DNA of 64,000 nt, from positions 62,001-126,000 of the forward strand of contig JAJTDZ010000002.1 of the NCBI GenBank assembly GCA_021298245.1, read 5' to 3'. Each line of letters begins with the position of its first letter. Position 1 is the first letter of the stretch. Positions 50,619 through 59,596 of the stretch are shown here, in pieces. The notes below the pieces were generated by a model. It was given only the letters and a program-made list of their open reading frames with translations. It was not told where the DNA came from and did not search any database. The translations under genes and the position numbers were made by a program. Source of the DNA: Algoriphagus sp. GTDB lineage: Bacteria > Bacteroidota > Bacteroidia > Cytophagales > Cyclobacteriaceae.

Positions 50619-51331
50619 TGGGAAATTCTTGGTTTCAGTTTCAACAATTTCGGGTGCATCAAGACCGCTGTGCCATGAAGATCAGTACCGACGCCGTGCT
50701 TCTTGGCGCCCTGGCTCGGCACCATTCCCCCAAACGCATCTTAGACGTGGGCACGGGGACCGGGATTCTGGCATTGATGCTTGCGCAGCGCTTTCCTACA
50801 GCAAGGCTCACTGCCTTGGAAATCGACCCCGATGCTGCGGCTCAGGCTGCAGAAAATTGTATATCAAGCCCTTTTGGCAATCGAATAACAGTAAAGCTAG
50901 GTAGGTTTCAAGACTTTTTTGAACCGCAAGCCTTTGACTTGATCGTGAGCAACCCTCCCTATTTCCCCAATCATCTTAAATCTTCAGATGCCAAACGAAA
51001 TCGAGCTCTTCATGCCGATGAACTCCCATTTGAGGCATTGCTCCTAAAAACGAAAGCTTTATTGCTTCCCGAAGGACGATTTTGGGTAATTCTTCCTTCA
51101 GGTCAAGTCCCTGCCTTTTTAACTTTGGCCGAAGGCCAAGGCCTGTACCCCATCCAAAGAATTCAGGTGAAAGATGCTCCTGCTAAAAACGTCTTTAGAG
51201 AAGTACTTGAATTGGCTCAAACACCTCTCTCTTCAGCGCCCTTTCCCCAAGAAATTTGTTTGAAAGAAGAAGACGGAATCTTTACTGTGGCATATGCTTC
51301 TTTACTTTCTGGATTTTTACTTGGTTTTTAG
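50618..51331 (+). CDS. tRNA1(Val) (adenine37-N6)-methyltransferase-like (TrmN6/YfiC)
   Basis: About 237 residues from the ATG at 50618, which overlaps the preceding stop codon (TGATG). The N-terminal MKISTDAVLLGALA, the SAM-binding ILDVGTGTGILALML and the catalytic NPPYF are the hallmarks of the YfiC/TrmN6 branch of N6-adenine methyltransferases. It would methylate A37 of tRNA-Val. Length fits the family. It is co-transcribed with the DUF5698-type gene. Confidence 0.9.
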   Translation: MGNSWFQFQQFRVHQDRCAMKISTDAVLLGALARHHSPKRILDVGTGTGILALMLAQRFPTARLTALEIDPDAAAQAAENCISSPFGNRITVKLGRFQDFFEPQAFDLIVSNPPYFPNHLKSSDAKRNRALHADELPFEALLLKTKALLLPEGRFWVILPSGQVPAFLTLAEGQGLYPIQRIQVKDAPAKNVFREVLELAQTPLSSAPFPQEICLKEEDGIFTVAYASLLSGFLLGF

Positions 51332-51427
51332 CTAAAGTGACTCCAATTTGCTTAAGATGATATTAAAATCAAGCTAAGAATCTGGAGTTAATTTTTATTT
51401 TTACGTACCAATTTCTATTGCTTTCAC

Positions 51428-52885
51428 ATGCATAAACTAGGTTTTACCTTTGTTTTTCTACTCCTCATTTTCTGGTCCTGTACGTTGGAAGAGAACGCTC
51501 CCGTATTGGTTTCCACCGAAGAGGTGTTGTTTGTTGGGGGAGATAAAATTCGGCTTTCAGGAAGATTACTGACCAACCGTGAGGTTCTTGCCAATGACCA
51601 CGGTTTTATTTTTTCCACCACTTCGTCTTTTGCGAGTCCAATCACCCTGTCTTTGGGAGAAAAAAATGGTCCTGGGCGATTCATTGGTGAAAAAGGAGGC
51701 TTTGCAATTGGCCAAACGTATTTTGTAAAAGCCTTTGCAGAGGTGGAGGGGCAGCGACTTGAAGGAGAAGTGGTGGAATTAAAAACCCTTTCTCCGGCCA
51801 TAAATAGCTTCTCCCCTAGTTATGGAGTAGCTGGAGGCGAAGTTGTTATTCAAGGAAAAAACTTCCCTCAAGGCACCAAGGTATTTTTTGGAACACAAGA
51901 GGCCCAGGTACTTCAAAACCTATTTGAATCCAAGTTGACCGTAAAAATCCCTGCCCCTACTGGGCAGGTAGTAGTGCCGATCAAATTGATCGTACAAAAC
52001 AAAGAGATTGTTCTTCCTACCCCTTTTGAGTATCAGGCAGGAAAGTATACCAAAGTGTCAGAATTTCCTGGCAATCTTCGAATTTACGACAACAGCTACT
52101 TTTCGAATTCTTCTGGATTTCATGTAGGTCTGGGAAAGATCAAGTTTGCCGATCTTTATCCTAGTTTCCAACGCTATAGTCCTAGCACGGGTACTTGGTC
52201 GGAGGTTTCTTTTCCTGGAGCAGCGCGGAGATTTGCTTTCGCTTCTTCCAATTACTTAGGAGGGGGAGCAATAGAAACTTCCAGAGACGTATTTCAATTT
52301 GATCGTAGCTTCTGGAAAATTAATGGAAGTAATTTTGAACGCCTTTCAGATCTTCCCTTCACCTCCCGGGAAGCTTTGGCGGTGGACTTTGAGGAAAAGC
52401 TTTTTTTGCTTGGCGGCCTTGACGGTGCCGGCCTGGTAGTAAGAGTCTACGATCCAGTGCTGAAAACCTGGACCAACAAGCGAAATGCCCCCGTGGCACT
52501 GGGGAAAAGTGGCGCTGCCTTGGTATGGAATAATCGAATCATCGTGCTGGCAAGCAATGGACAAGTATGGGAATACAATCCCTTCCAAGACAGCTGGCAG
52601 TTGCTCACTACTTATCCGGGAAACAAAGGACAAGGATATCCTGTAGCGCAAATTATTGGAAAAAAGGCATATTTTGGGCTATTTAGAGCTACTCAAGAAC
52701 TTTGGGAACTCAACCTAGAAACCTTGGTGTGGAAAACTAAGAATCAAATCATTGGACTACCCCAAAGCATCAATGTAGGTCATTTTACCTTCAACGGTTC
52801 TATATACTTCCTCCGTGCTCCAGAAGAGTCGGTGAGCGGCACCCTTACCATGGAATTATACAAATTTGACCCTGACGCCATTTAA
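51428..52885 (+). CDS. IPT/TIG and kelch-repeat lipoprotein
   Basis: 485 residues. The lipoprotein signal ends at C18 (VFLLLIFWSC). Residues about 120-200 form an IPT/TIG immunoglobulin-like domain (INSFSPSYGVAGGEVVIQGKNF). From about 235 on, kelch-type repeats build a propeller (RYSPSTGTWSEVSFPGAARRFAFASSN, VYDPVLKTWTNKRNAPVALGKSGAALV, EYNPFQDSWQLLTTYP). It is first of a run with a TonB receptor (nine bases later) and a DUF4249 lipoprotein (three bases later). It should sit on the outer membrane surface or its inner leaflet and may help ligand capture (inference). Confidence 0.87.
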   Translation: MHKLGFTFVFLLLIFWSCTLEENAPVLVSTEEVLFVGGDKIRLSGRLLTNREVLANDHGFIFSTTSSFASPITLSLGEKNGPGRFIGEKGGFAIGQTYFVKAFAEVEGQRLEGEVVELKTLSPAINSFSPSYGVAGGEVVIQGKNFPQGTKVFFGTQEAQVLQNLFESKLTVKIPAPTGQVVVPIKLIVQNKEIVLPTPFEYQAGKYTKVSEFPGNLRIYDNSYFSNSSGFHVGLGKIKFADLYPSFQRYSPSTGTWSEVSFPGAARRFAFASSNYLGGGAIETSRDVFQFDRSFWKINGSNFERLSDLPFTSREALAVDFEEKLFLLGGLDGAGLVVRVYDPVLKTWTNKRNAPVALGKSGAALVWNNRIIVLASNGQVWEYNPFQDSWQLLTTYPGNKGQGYPVAQIIGKKAYFGLFRATQELWELNLETLVWKTKNQIIGLPQSINVGHFTFNGSIYFLRAPEESVSGTLTMELYKFDPDAI

Positions 52886-52894
52886 CCCCTACCC

Positions 52895-55297
52895 ATGAAA
52901 AAATTAATCCTTGTTGTGTATTTCTTATTGGGGATGGCTGCGGTGTGGGCTCAAACACCGTCGGTGACTAGAGAAGTCATAGGAAGAGATATAGGACAAC
53001 TCAAAGGAATTAAGATCTCTGGAAGAATAACCGACGAAATCACTGGGGAAGCTTTGGTGGGCGCCACGGTGACCGTTCCGGAACTTAATCTCACCCGAAT
53101 TACGGATACCAACGGAAGTTTTGAGTTAGAGCTGGCGCGCGCAGAATACACCCTAGAGTTCAGGTACGTAGGGTACGATACCAAAATTTATCCCATCACG
53201 GCAGTAGGAGACGGGAGAATCACCATAAAAATGATCCAAGAAGACTTCACCTTGGACGACGTGGTGATCTATGGAAGCGATCCCGAAAAAAACATACGAT
53301 CCACCAACATGGGAGCCGTTACCCTAAGTATGAATACAATGAGGGAACTGCCTCCCTTTATGGGGGAAATCGATATAGTACGGTCCTTGGCAACGCTTCC
53401 AGGAGTCAGCCAAGTGGGAGAAGCTTCTTCCGGACTGAATGTTCGCGGAGGAGGAGTAGATCAAAACTTAATTCAATTTGCAGGAGCGCCCATCTATAAT
53501 CCTTCACACATGTTTGGCTTGTTTACCGCCTTCAATCCAGACATGGTCAATGATGTCACACTTTACAAAGCCGTAGTCCCTTCTCGATTTGGTGGGAGGA
53601 GTTCTGCCATATTAGACATCCTTCCCAAGGCAGGTAGCGTAGAAAAATTTGGAGGAGATCTGATGCTCAGCAATTTTTCAGGAAAAATCTCCTTGAACGG
53701 GCCTTTGGTCAAAAATAAGGTTTCTCTTTTAGGAGGATTTAGAATTTCCTACATCAATTGGCTTTTGCAATCCTTACAGAATACCACCCTCAATAGCTCC
53801 GACGCCAATTTTTACGATGGTAACCTAGTGATTAGTGCTCCTCTTTCGGAAAAGAATGAGTTTACCTACAGCTACTACACCAGCTACGATGACTTTGCTT
53901 TTGCCTCGGATACCACCATTTCTTGGCAAAACAATGCGCACTCCTTGCAGTGGAAAAGTAAGTGGAGCGACAAATTAAGCATGGAGACCAGTGGATTTTA
54001 TTCCCTCTATAACTATGGAATATTTAATCAGTCAGGAATCAACAACTTTCAAATCAACTCCCATATCGCCGATATGGGCGGAAAAACGTTCTTCACCTAC
54101 TCCTTAGGAACAGGACAAAACCTAACTATTGGCGCAGATTATAAGCAGGTAAGTATTCAACCGGGGGAATTGGTGCCTACTGGAACAGAGGCAGAGCTCC
54201 TTCCCAAAAAAGTCCAAGATGAAACCGGTAGAGAACTTGCTGCCCACTTTCAACACGAACTAGAAATCGGAGAAAAAATTGGACTTACCTATGGATTGAG
54301 GTACGATTATTACCAGTATCTAGGGGCAAGAATGGTACGAAATTACCAAGAAAATAAGCCTAAATCGGATGGAAGTGCCATTGGAGAAACTAGGTATACA
54401 AAAAATGAAGTCATCCAAAATTACGATGGTCTTGCACCTAGGGCCTCCCTAAGGTATTCCTTCTCTAAGGCAAGTTCGGTCAAGCTGGGATACAATAAAA
54501 TGTACCAATTTATTCACTTGATTTCAAATACAGCCACCATTGCTCCCTCCGATGTATGGAAATTGAGCGATGGATTTTTGGAACCTCAAATTGCCGATCA
54601 ATTCTCCCTAGGATACTACAACAACTTCAAAGGGAACATCTTTGAAACCTCAGTGGAGGTTTACTACAAGGACCTTCAAAACGTCGTAGAATACAAGGAT
54701 GGGGCGAACTTGATTCTACAAAATCATATAGAAACCGAGCTCATCCCTGCACAAGGGAAATCCTATGGAGTGGAACTTTATGTAAAGAAAAATTTAGGTA
54801 CCCTGACTGGCTGGGTCTCCTACACGTATTCCAGAGCCTTTAGAAGGGTAATAACGCCCTTTGAAGAAGAAAATATCAACAATGGGTCTTGGTATCCTTC
54901 CAACTTTGACAAACCACATGACCTCACCTTGATTGGCAATTACAAGGTAAGTACCAATACTTCCATTTCTGCCACTTTTGCCTATAGCACAGGAAGACCC
55001 ATAACCTTTCCTGATGCGAAGTTTGATTATTCCGGAAATAACATGGCCTATTTTAAAGATAGAAACCAGCAGCGCCTACCAGACTTCCACCGACTTGATT
55101 TTTCCGTTAATTTTAAATTGAATGGTCAAGGAAAGTTTTTTGAAGGAGACTGGACTTTTTCAGTACTCAATTTATACGGAAGAAAGAATCCGTTTTCGAT
55201 CTTCTTTGACGATGCCCCACAGCAACCTCCACAAGCCTTTCGTTTGGCCCTGTTGGGTATTCCTCTTCCAAGTTTAAGTTATGCCATTAGCTTCTAA
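52895..55297 (+). CDS. TonB-dependent outer-membrane receptor with carboxypeptidase-like N-terminal domain
   Basis: 800 residues. A signal peptide (LILVVYFLLGMAAVWAQ) is followed by a carboxypeptidase-regulatory-like domain (ISGRITDEITGEALVGATV, about 35-115), a plug domain (about 125-240: DIVRSLATLPGVSQVGEASSGLNVRGGG) and a 22-strand barrel to the C-terminus (IPLPSLSYAISF). Receptors of this type take up large or scarce ligands with energy from TonB-ExbBD. It is flanked by its kelch lipoprotein and the DUF4249 lipoprotein. There is no SusD-like protein, so a polysaccharide-uptake locus is unlikely. Confidence 0.94.
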   Translation: MKKLILVVYFLLGMAAVWAQTPSVTREVIGRDIGQLKGIKISGRITDEITGEALVGATVTVPELNLTRITDTNGSFELELARAEYTLEFRYVGYDTKIYPITAVGDGRITIKMIQEDFTLDDVVIYGSDPEKNIRSTNMGAVTLSMNTMRELPPFMGEIDIVRSLATLPGVSQVGEASSGLNVRGGGVDQNLIQFAGAPIYNPSHMFGLFTAFNPDMVNDVTLYKAVVPSRFGGRSSAILDILPKAGSVEKFGGDLMLSNFSGKISLNGPLVKNKVSLLGGFRISYINWLLQSLQNTTLNSSDANFYDGNLVISAPLSEKNEFTYSYYTSYDDFAFASDTTISWQNNAHSLQWKSKWSDKLSMETSGFYSLYNYGIFNQSGINNFQINSHIADMGGKTFFTYSLGTGQNLTIGADYKQVSIQPGELVPTGTEAELLPKKVQDETGRELAAHFQHELEIGEKIGLTYGLRYDYYQYLGARMVRNYQENKPKSDGSAIGETRYTKNEVIQNYDGLAPRASLRYSFSKASSVKLGYNKMYQFIHLISNTATIAPSDVWKLSDGFLEPQIADQFSLGYYNNFKGNIFETSVEVYYKDLQNVVEYKDGANLILQNHIETELIPAQGKSYGVELYVKKNLGTLTGWVSYTYSRAFRRVITPFEEENINNGSWYPSNFDKPHDLTLIGNYKVSTNTSISATFAYSTGRPITFPDAKFDYSGNNMAYFKDRNQQRLPDFHRLDFSVNFKLNGQGKFFEGDWTFSVLNLYGRKNPFSIFFDDAPQQPPQAFRLALLGIPLPSLSYAISF

Positions 55298-55300
55298 GCC

Positions 55301-56362
55301 ATGTTGAAAAGACTACTATACCTACTCCTCCTACTTCCGATGGCCTGTGTAGACCCGTACGAGGTAAAAGTGCCCGAGGGAGAGCAGCTTTTGACTGTGG
55401 AAGGTATTATTTCTACTGGGCCAGGACCCCATGCCATCACCCTTACCCGAAGTGCTACCTACGGAAGTATTTTTGAAGGATTAATTCGCCCAGTCAGTCT
55501 TGCAACGGTGGTGGTCAGAGACAACGAAGGCAATGTCACCTTCCTCACCGAAGGCACCGAAGCTAAAGGAACCTACTTCACCCCTGCAAATTTTAGAGCA
55601 GCGGTTGGAAAATCTTACACCCTACAAATCCTTACTGCAGAAGGAAAAGTATATACCTCCACTCCCGAGCGAGTAACTGCAGTTCCAGATATACAATCTT
55701 TGGAAGTTCGTACGGTCACTATTCCCGTAGTAGGCAGTACATTTCCTAAATCTGGGGTGCAATTGATTGTGGAACTTAAAGATCCTGCAGATCAAAACAA
55801 TTTTTATTACTGGAGAAACGGTCCTGCAGTTTATATTTTGGAAACAAGCCCAGAATTATATACTCCTAGACCTTCCCCACAAAATCCTAACCGAACTCCA
55901 CAGCCTAAGGATTGTTGTTCTATATGCTTTCGATATGAAGCGGGCAACAACCAAAGTCTTTTTGTGGTCAATGACGACAGCTTCAACGGACTTAGCACCC
56001 GAATTCCTGCTTCTTTCATTCAAGACGATGGATTCAGATTTGTAAATAAGTTTAGAATGGACCTCAAGCAATACAGCATATCCCAAGAGGCCTACCGATT
56101 TCTTCGCTTGGTCAAGCAACAAGCTGAAATTAGTGGATCCATTTTTGACCCACCTCCTGCCACCATCAGAGGAAATATGATTAGCCTAAACAATCCAGAT
56201 GAAGTCGTATTGGGCTATTTTATGGCTGGAGGAGAAACCTCAAGGAGAATTTATATTGATAAAAACGACCTCACCTTCCGGCAGGTGAAGGCCATAGTAC
56301 CGGATGATTGTAGGGTAGTTTCAGGTGCATTTATCGATCCTCCAGCAGATTGGAGGCCCTAA
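55301..56362 (+). CDS. DUF4249 outer-membrane lipoprotein
   Basis: 353 residues. The lipoprotein signal ends at C16 (LLLLLPMACVDPYE). It begins with the family pattern LLTVEGIISTGPGPHAITLTRSATYG, then VVVRDNEGNVTFLTE and YFTPANFRAAVGKSYTLQI, and ends in PDDCRVVSGA. A cysteine pair (KDCCSICFR) lies in the middle. DUF4249 lipoproteins are almost always next to a TonB receptor of this type and are thought to cap or assist it, without a proven function. It is the last gene of the three-gene locus and converges on the saccharopine dehydrogenase-like gene. Confidence 0.92.
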   Translation: MLKRLLYLLLLLPMACVDPYEVKVPEGEQLLTVEGIISTGPGPHAITLTRSATYGSIFEGLIRPVSLATVVVRDNEGNVTFLTEGTEAKGTYFTPANFRAAVGKSYTLQILTAEGKVYTSTPERVTAVPDIQSLEVRTVTIPVVGSTFPKSGVQLIVELKDPADQNNFYYWRNGPAVYILETSPELYTPRPSPQNPNRTPQPKDCCSICFRYEAGNNQSLFVVNDDSFNGLSTRIPASFIQDDGFRFVNKFRMDLKQYSISQEAYRFLRLVKQQAEISGSIFDPPPATIRGNMISLNNPDEVVLGYFMAGGETSRRIYIDKNDLTFRQVKAIVPDDCRVVSGAFIDPPADWRP

Positions 56363-56374
56363 ATCAAGTAAAGA

Positions 56375-57727
56375 TCAACTTTTAAAAGGGCTAGCCTTAG
56401 AAGCTATGCTTTGTTCTTGAAAAGATATTCCTACATCTTGTAACTTCTCTAGGATAGGCAGGTAGAGTTCAGGCAGTACGGGGAGTTGAAGTCCTCTACT
56501 GTGAATTTTGCCTTCCAAAAAAAGGTCTACTGCTATGGCCAATGGCAAGCCAACCGTTTTGGCCATGGCCGTATACATGGAGTCCTCGCCTTCTTGCACC
56601 AAACTAGCATAAATGGTTTTGAAACCCTTATCTGTCTCTACTTGCAGTTGATGTTGCATCACGATCATGTCCCTATCCTCTACTTGTAAGGACCAATGCT
56701 GCTCCAATATCGCTTGAAGTAGTTGGGCTGGACTACCCTGGGTGATGGGTAAGGGAAGGGAATCAAAGAGTCCCAGCCACTGTATTTTTTCGAAGGTTTC
56801 GAAGTCCATATCGGAAATTACTTTCCCAAGTTTTTCCTCTACCCGCAAGGTATCAGACCCGGGTAAAAAAGTATTTAAAAATTGTCGGTAGTTACTTCCT
56901 TGAGGCAAATTGAGTTGCAATCCATCCTCTGTCATTCCCAATTGAACGAATACATCCCAGGCTTTGCAAAATCCAGGCCTCCTCAGCGTTCCTCGAAGTA
57001 AGGTGGGCACTCCCTCCAAACCGTAGACCTTTTGATAGCTTAAGGAATCTCTATTGGGGTAGCCCTCAAAATCTCCCCAGCCGGGGATACTGATTTTTTC
57101 AATTCTCCTAAACAATTGCTGGTAAGGAACAAGCTTGAGTTCCCCAGCATCAAGATAAGTGGAGGTCCCTTGCCCTGCCAAGACCACGTTTCGTGGATTC
57201 CAAGTAAACTTATATTTCCATGGATTGTCTTCGCTTGAAGGTGCCAAAAGACCTCCGCAATAGGATTTGAAAGAGATAATCTTTTCCCCCCTAGATCGAG
57301 CTTCTTCAAATAATTTCATGGCCGACATGTGGTCTATCCCAGGATCAAGACCACATTCGTTTAAAAAAAGTAGGCCTTTAGAAGCTATTTCCGTTCGCTT
57401 GCTACGCAAGAACTCGCTTTCGTAAGAGGCAGTAAAAAAATGTTTCCCCAGTGCCAAGCAATCTTCAGCCAGAAGGGGATGAAGGGAGGCTGGAAGCATG
57501 GATAGGACCAGATCTGCCTGCGCAATAAGTTCCCTCCTTGCCATTTGACTTTCTAGGTCAATTTGAACAGCCAAGGTATGCTTACGCTTCTTGAGTTTGG
57601 AAGCAGCCAAGGGGATATCCATATCAGCCACCGTCAGGGATCGGGTTCCGTGTTTACAGGAATCCGCCAAGTAATCAATCAAATACGTAGAAGATTTTCC
57701 TGCCCCAAAGAGCAAAATATGGTTCAT
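56375..57727 (-). CDS. Saccharopine dehydrogenase-family protein
   Basis: 450 residues. The N-terminal Rossmann motif FGAGKSSTYLIDYL is at about 7-20, followed by LVLSMLPASLHPLLAEDCL and FLNECGLDPGIDHMSAM, the signature of saccharopine reductase/dehydrogenases of the Lys9 type. It interconverts saccharopine with either aminoadipate semialdehyde or glutamate and lysine. In bacteria this is usually lysine degradation, and no partner lysine-ketoglutarate reductase gene is next to it. It is a single gene, convergent with the DUF4249 gene and divergent from cdd. Confidence 0.87.
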   Translation of the reverse strand: MNHILLFGAGKSSTYLIDYLADSCKHGTRSLTVADMDIPLAASKLKKRKHTLAVQIDLESQMARRELIAQADLVLSMLPASLHPLLAEDCLALGKHFFTASYESEFLRSKRTEIASKGLLFLNECGLDPGIDHMSAMKLFEEARSRGEKIISFKSYCGGLLAPSSEDNPWKYKFTWNPRNVVLAGQGTSTYLDAGELKLVPYQQLFRRIEKISIPGWGDFEGYPNRDSLSYQKVYGLEGVPTLLRGTLRRPGFCKAWDVFVQLGMTEDGLQLNLPQGSNYRQFLNTFLPGSDTLRVEEKLGKVISDMDFETFEKIQWLGLFDSLPLPITQGSPAQLLQAILEQHWSLQVEDRDMIVMQHQLQVETDKGFKTIYASLVQEGEDSMYTAMAKTVGLPLAIAVDLFLEGKIHSRGLQLPVLPELYLPILEKLQDVGISFQEQSIASKASPFKS

Positions 57728-57848
57728 GATTCAGGTATTGGATGGATAAAAATGCCTAAATTTTTTTCGTGGAAAAAGCCTTGATTAAAGAATTCCACAA
57801 CAATTATGTACCTTTTCCGTAGGCTAGTATCCAAACCATACCTTGCTT

Positions 57849-58328
57849 GTGAAAAAAGTCACTGAAACAGTAGAAATGGAAGAGTTGCTAATCCAAGAAT
57901 TGAGCGCAGCAGAGCTGCACTTGATTCAAAGAGCACAAGAAATTTCAAAACGTGCCTATGCCCCCTATTCCAACTTCCATGTGGGTGCTTCTCTGGTTTT
58001 AGAGAATGGAGAAGTATTTCAATCTTCTAACCAAGAAAATGTAAGCTTCCCTACAGGCGTTTGTGCAGAGCGCTTACTGTTGGGCTATGTGGGAGCCAAT
58101 AATCCTGATCTGGCTCCCTTGATGCTTGCAATTGTAGCCCAAAGAGCAGGCGAAGAAGATTGGGCTGAAGTTTCTCCTTGTGGGGTTTGCAGGCAAACCA
58201 TCAATGAGGTTGAGAACAGATTTAATAGGCCAATTACCCTCCTATTGCTTCGCAATAAAAACCAGGTACTTAGAATCCGAGGAATAAAAGAGTTGCTTCC
58301 GCTCAAATTTGACAACTTGAATAAATAG
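57849..58328 (+). CDS. cdd: Cytidine deaminase
   Basis: About 159 residues from the GTG at 57849 (a TTG two codons earlier is possible; no ATG fits). The zinc/proton-transfer motif CAE (CAERLLLGY) and the second zinc motif PCGVCRQ are intact, with the substrate pocket ISKRAYAPYSNFHVGASLV. It deaminates cytidine and deoxycytidine to uridine forms for pyrimidine salvage. The length is that of the homotetrameric or slightly longer type. A hydrolase gene follows after four bases. Confidence 0.93.
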   Translation: MKKVTETVEMEELLIQELSAAELHLIQRAQEISKRAYAPYSNFHVGASLVLENGEVFQSSNQENVSFPTGVCAERLLLGYVGANNPDLAPLMLAIVAQRAGEEDWAEVSPCGVCRQTINEVENRFNRPITLLLLRNKNQVLRIRGIKELLPLKFDNLNK

Positions 58329-58332
58329 GGTA

Positions 58333-58980
58333 GTGAAATCCACAGTAAATTTTTCCTACGAAGCCCTTTACCACCTGTCCCATTCCCCCACGGGAAAAGA
58401 AAAAGAGATTTGGGTAGTGCTTCATGGCTATGGACAGCTGGCTGAATTTTTTCTTAGAAAATTTGCCCCTTTTGACAATGAGGACAGACTTTTTCTTGCA
58501 CCTGAAGGCACCAATTATTCTTACCTGAAAGAATTTCAAGGAAGAATTGGTGCCAATTGGATGACGAGTTACGAAAGGGAATTAGCCATTGCCAATAACC
58601 ATAGGTTTCTTGACCAAGTATTGAAAAATCTATTGGAACAATATTTAATTCCTCCCAAGATTCATGTGTTAGGCTTTTCTCAAGGAGCTGCTACAGCAAC
58701 TCGATGGATCAGCCATTGGACAGGACAAGTTTCTAGCTTGATCCTCTGGGCAGGGGGTTTTGCTCATGACCTGAATCTAGACCTTGCTAGAGAGAAATTT
58801 GCAAAGGCCAGGTTGATCTTAGTAACAGGTGACCAAGACGAATGGATAACAGAGGAACAAATCAAAAAACAAGAGGCCTTTATCCAGCAGCTCAAAGTTC
58901 CAATTACCCGACTTACTTTTCAAGGGGGCCATGAAATTGAGGGTAGTTTAGTTGAAAAAATACTGAAACAAGAAATTTAA
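58333..58980 (+). CDS. Alpha/beta hydrolase, phospholipase/carboxylesterase type
   Basis: 215 residues from the GTG at 58333. The nucleophile elbow is GFSQG (serine near 117). The aspartate lies in TGDQDEW and the histidine in QGGHEIEGS, a complete triad in the order of the YpfH/carboxylesterase-2 family. The oxyanion motif HGYGQLAEF is near the N-terminus. There is no signal peptide, so it is cytoplasmic. It should cleave short esters or lysophospholipids. It is coupled to cdd by a four-base gap, without an obvious functional link. Confidence 0.85.
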   Translation: MKSTVNFSYEALYHLSHSPTGKEKEIWVVLHGYGQLAEFFLRKFAPFDNEDRLFLAPEGTNYSYLKEFQGRIGANWMTSYERELAIANNHRFLDQVLKNLLEQYLIPPKIHVLGFSQGAATATRWISHWTGQVSSLILWAGGFAHDLNLDLAREKFAKARLILVTGDQDEWITEEQIKKQEAFIQQLKVPITRLTFQGGHEIEGSLVEKILKQEI

Positions 58981-59006
58981 GGTTATTTTTTTACCCTAGA
59001 GCTTGC

Positions 59007-59014
59007 TAAGTTTG
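59007..59014 (+). promoter_or_regulatory. -7 box (TAAGTTTG) for the UPF0158-like gene
   Basis: Full TAnnTTTG match, giving a leader of about 50 bases before the ATG at 59072. No -33 TTTG is seen. Confidence 0.4.
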
Positions 59015-59071
59015 TAACAAATTATAGAAATTTCGACAAATACAATCCAAATAAATTTTAGGACACCATCC

Positions 59072-59509
59072 ATGCTTTCCCTTACTGAAAAAGAGATTGA
59101 GCTGATTGCAACCCAACTCCTAAAAGGCAACGTGTGCTTCTACCAACTCGACAAGAAAAAAATTCATCACATGCCTGATGACGAAGATTATTTCAACTAC
59201 GATCTGACAGAAGAGGAAGAAGATATTTTGGATGAGATAGAGGAGCAACCAGAAAATTTCGCAGAATTTACCAAACTAGAGCCTAGTCAAGAGCACCAAA
59301 TCATGCAGGATTTTGTGGACCAGCGAATCAAAGAACGGAATCTTGCCGAAGAATTGGTCGATGCACTTAGCAAACCGAAGGCAGCTACTGGTTTTAAGTT
59401 TTTACTTGATGGATCTGCCTACCAAGAGGAATGGACAGACTATATTCGGGGCAAGTACCAGGATTGGATCAAGGAGCAACTGGATTCCTTCAACTATGCC
59501 GAAGAGTAA
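59072..59509 (+). CDS. UPF0158-like acidic protein
   Basis: 145 residues, strongly acidic, soluble, no signal. The layout LTEKEIELIATQLLKGNVCFYQLD, then FAEFTKLEPSQEHQIMQDFVDQ, then LVDALSKPKAATGFKFLLDGS and DWIKEQLDSF matches the UPF0158 family (helical, function unknown), with the conserved KP..FKF core. A run of aspartate/glutamate residues (DDEDYFNYDLTEEEEDILDEIEE) is notable. It lies upstream of the aminopeptidase gene in the same direction, 87 bases apart. Confidence 0.75.
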   Translation: MLSLTEKEIELIATQLLKGNVCFYQLDKKKIHHMPDDEDYFNYDLTEEEEDILDEIEEQPENFAEFTKLEPSQEHQIMQDFVDQRIKERNLAEELVDALSKPKAATGFKFLLDGSAYQEEWTDYIRGKYQDWIKEQLDSFNYAEE

Positions 59510-59596
59510 GTTTCAACCACTCCAAGATTTGCCTTCTGGAGCGTTTTTTAAAGCCCAGTTGACTATATTCAAGGCCTCATTCTTTTTTGACTTACC

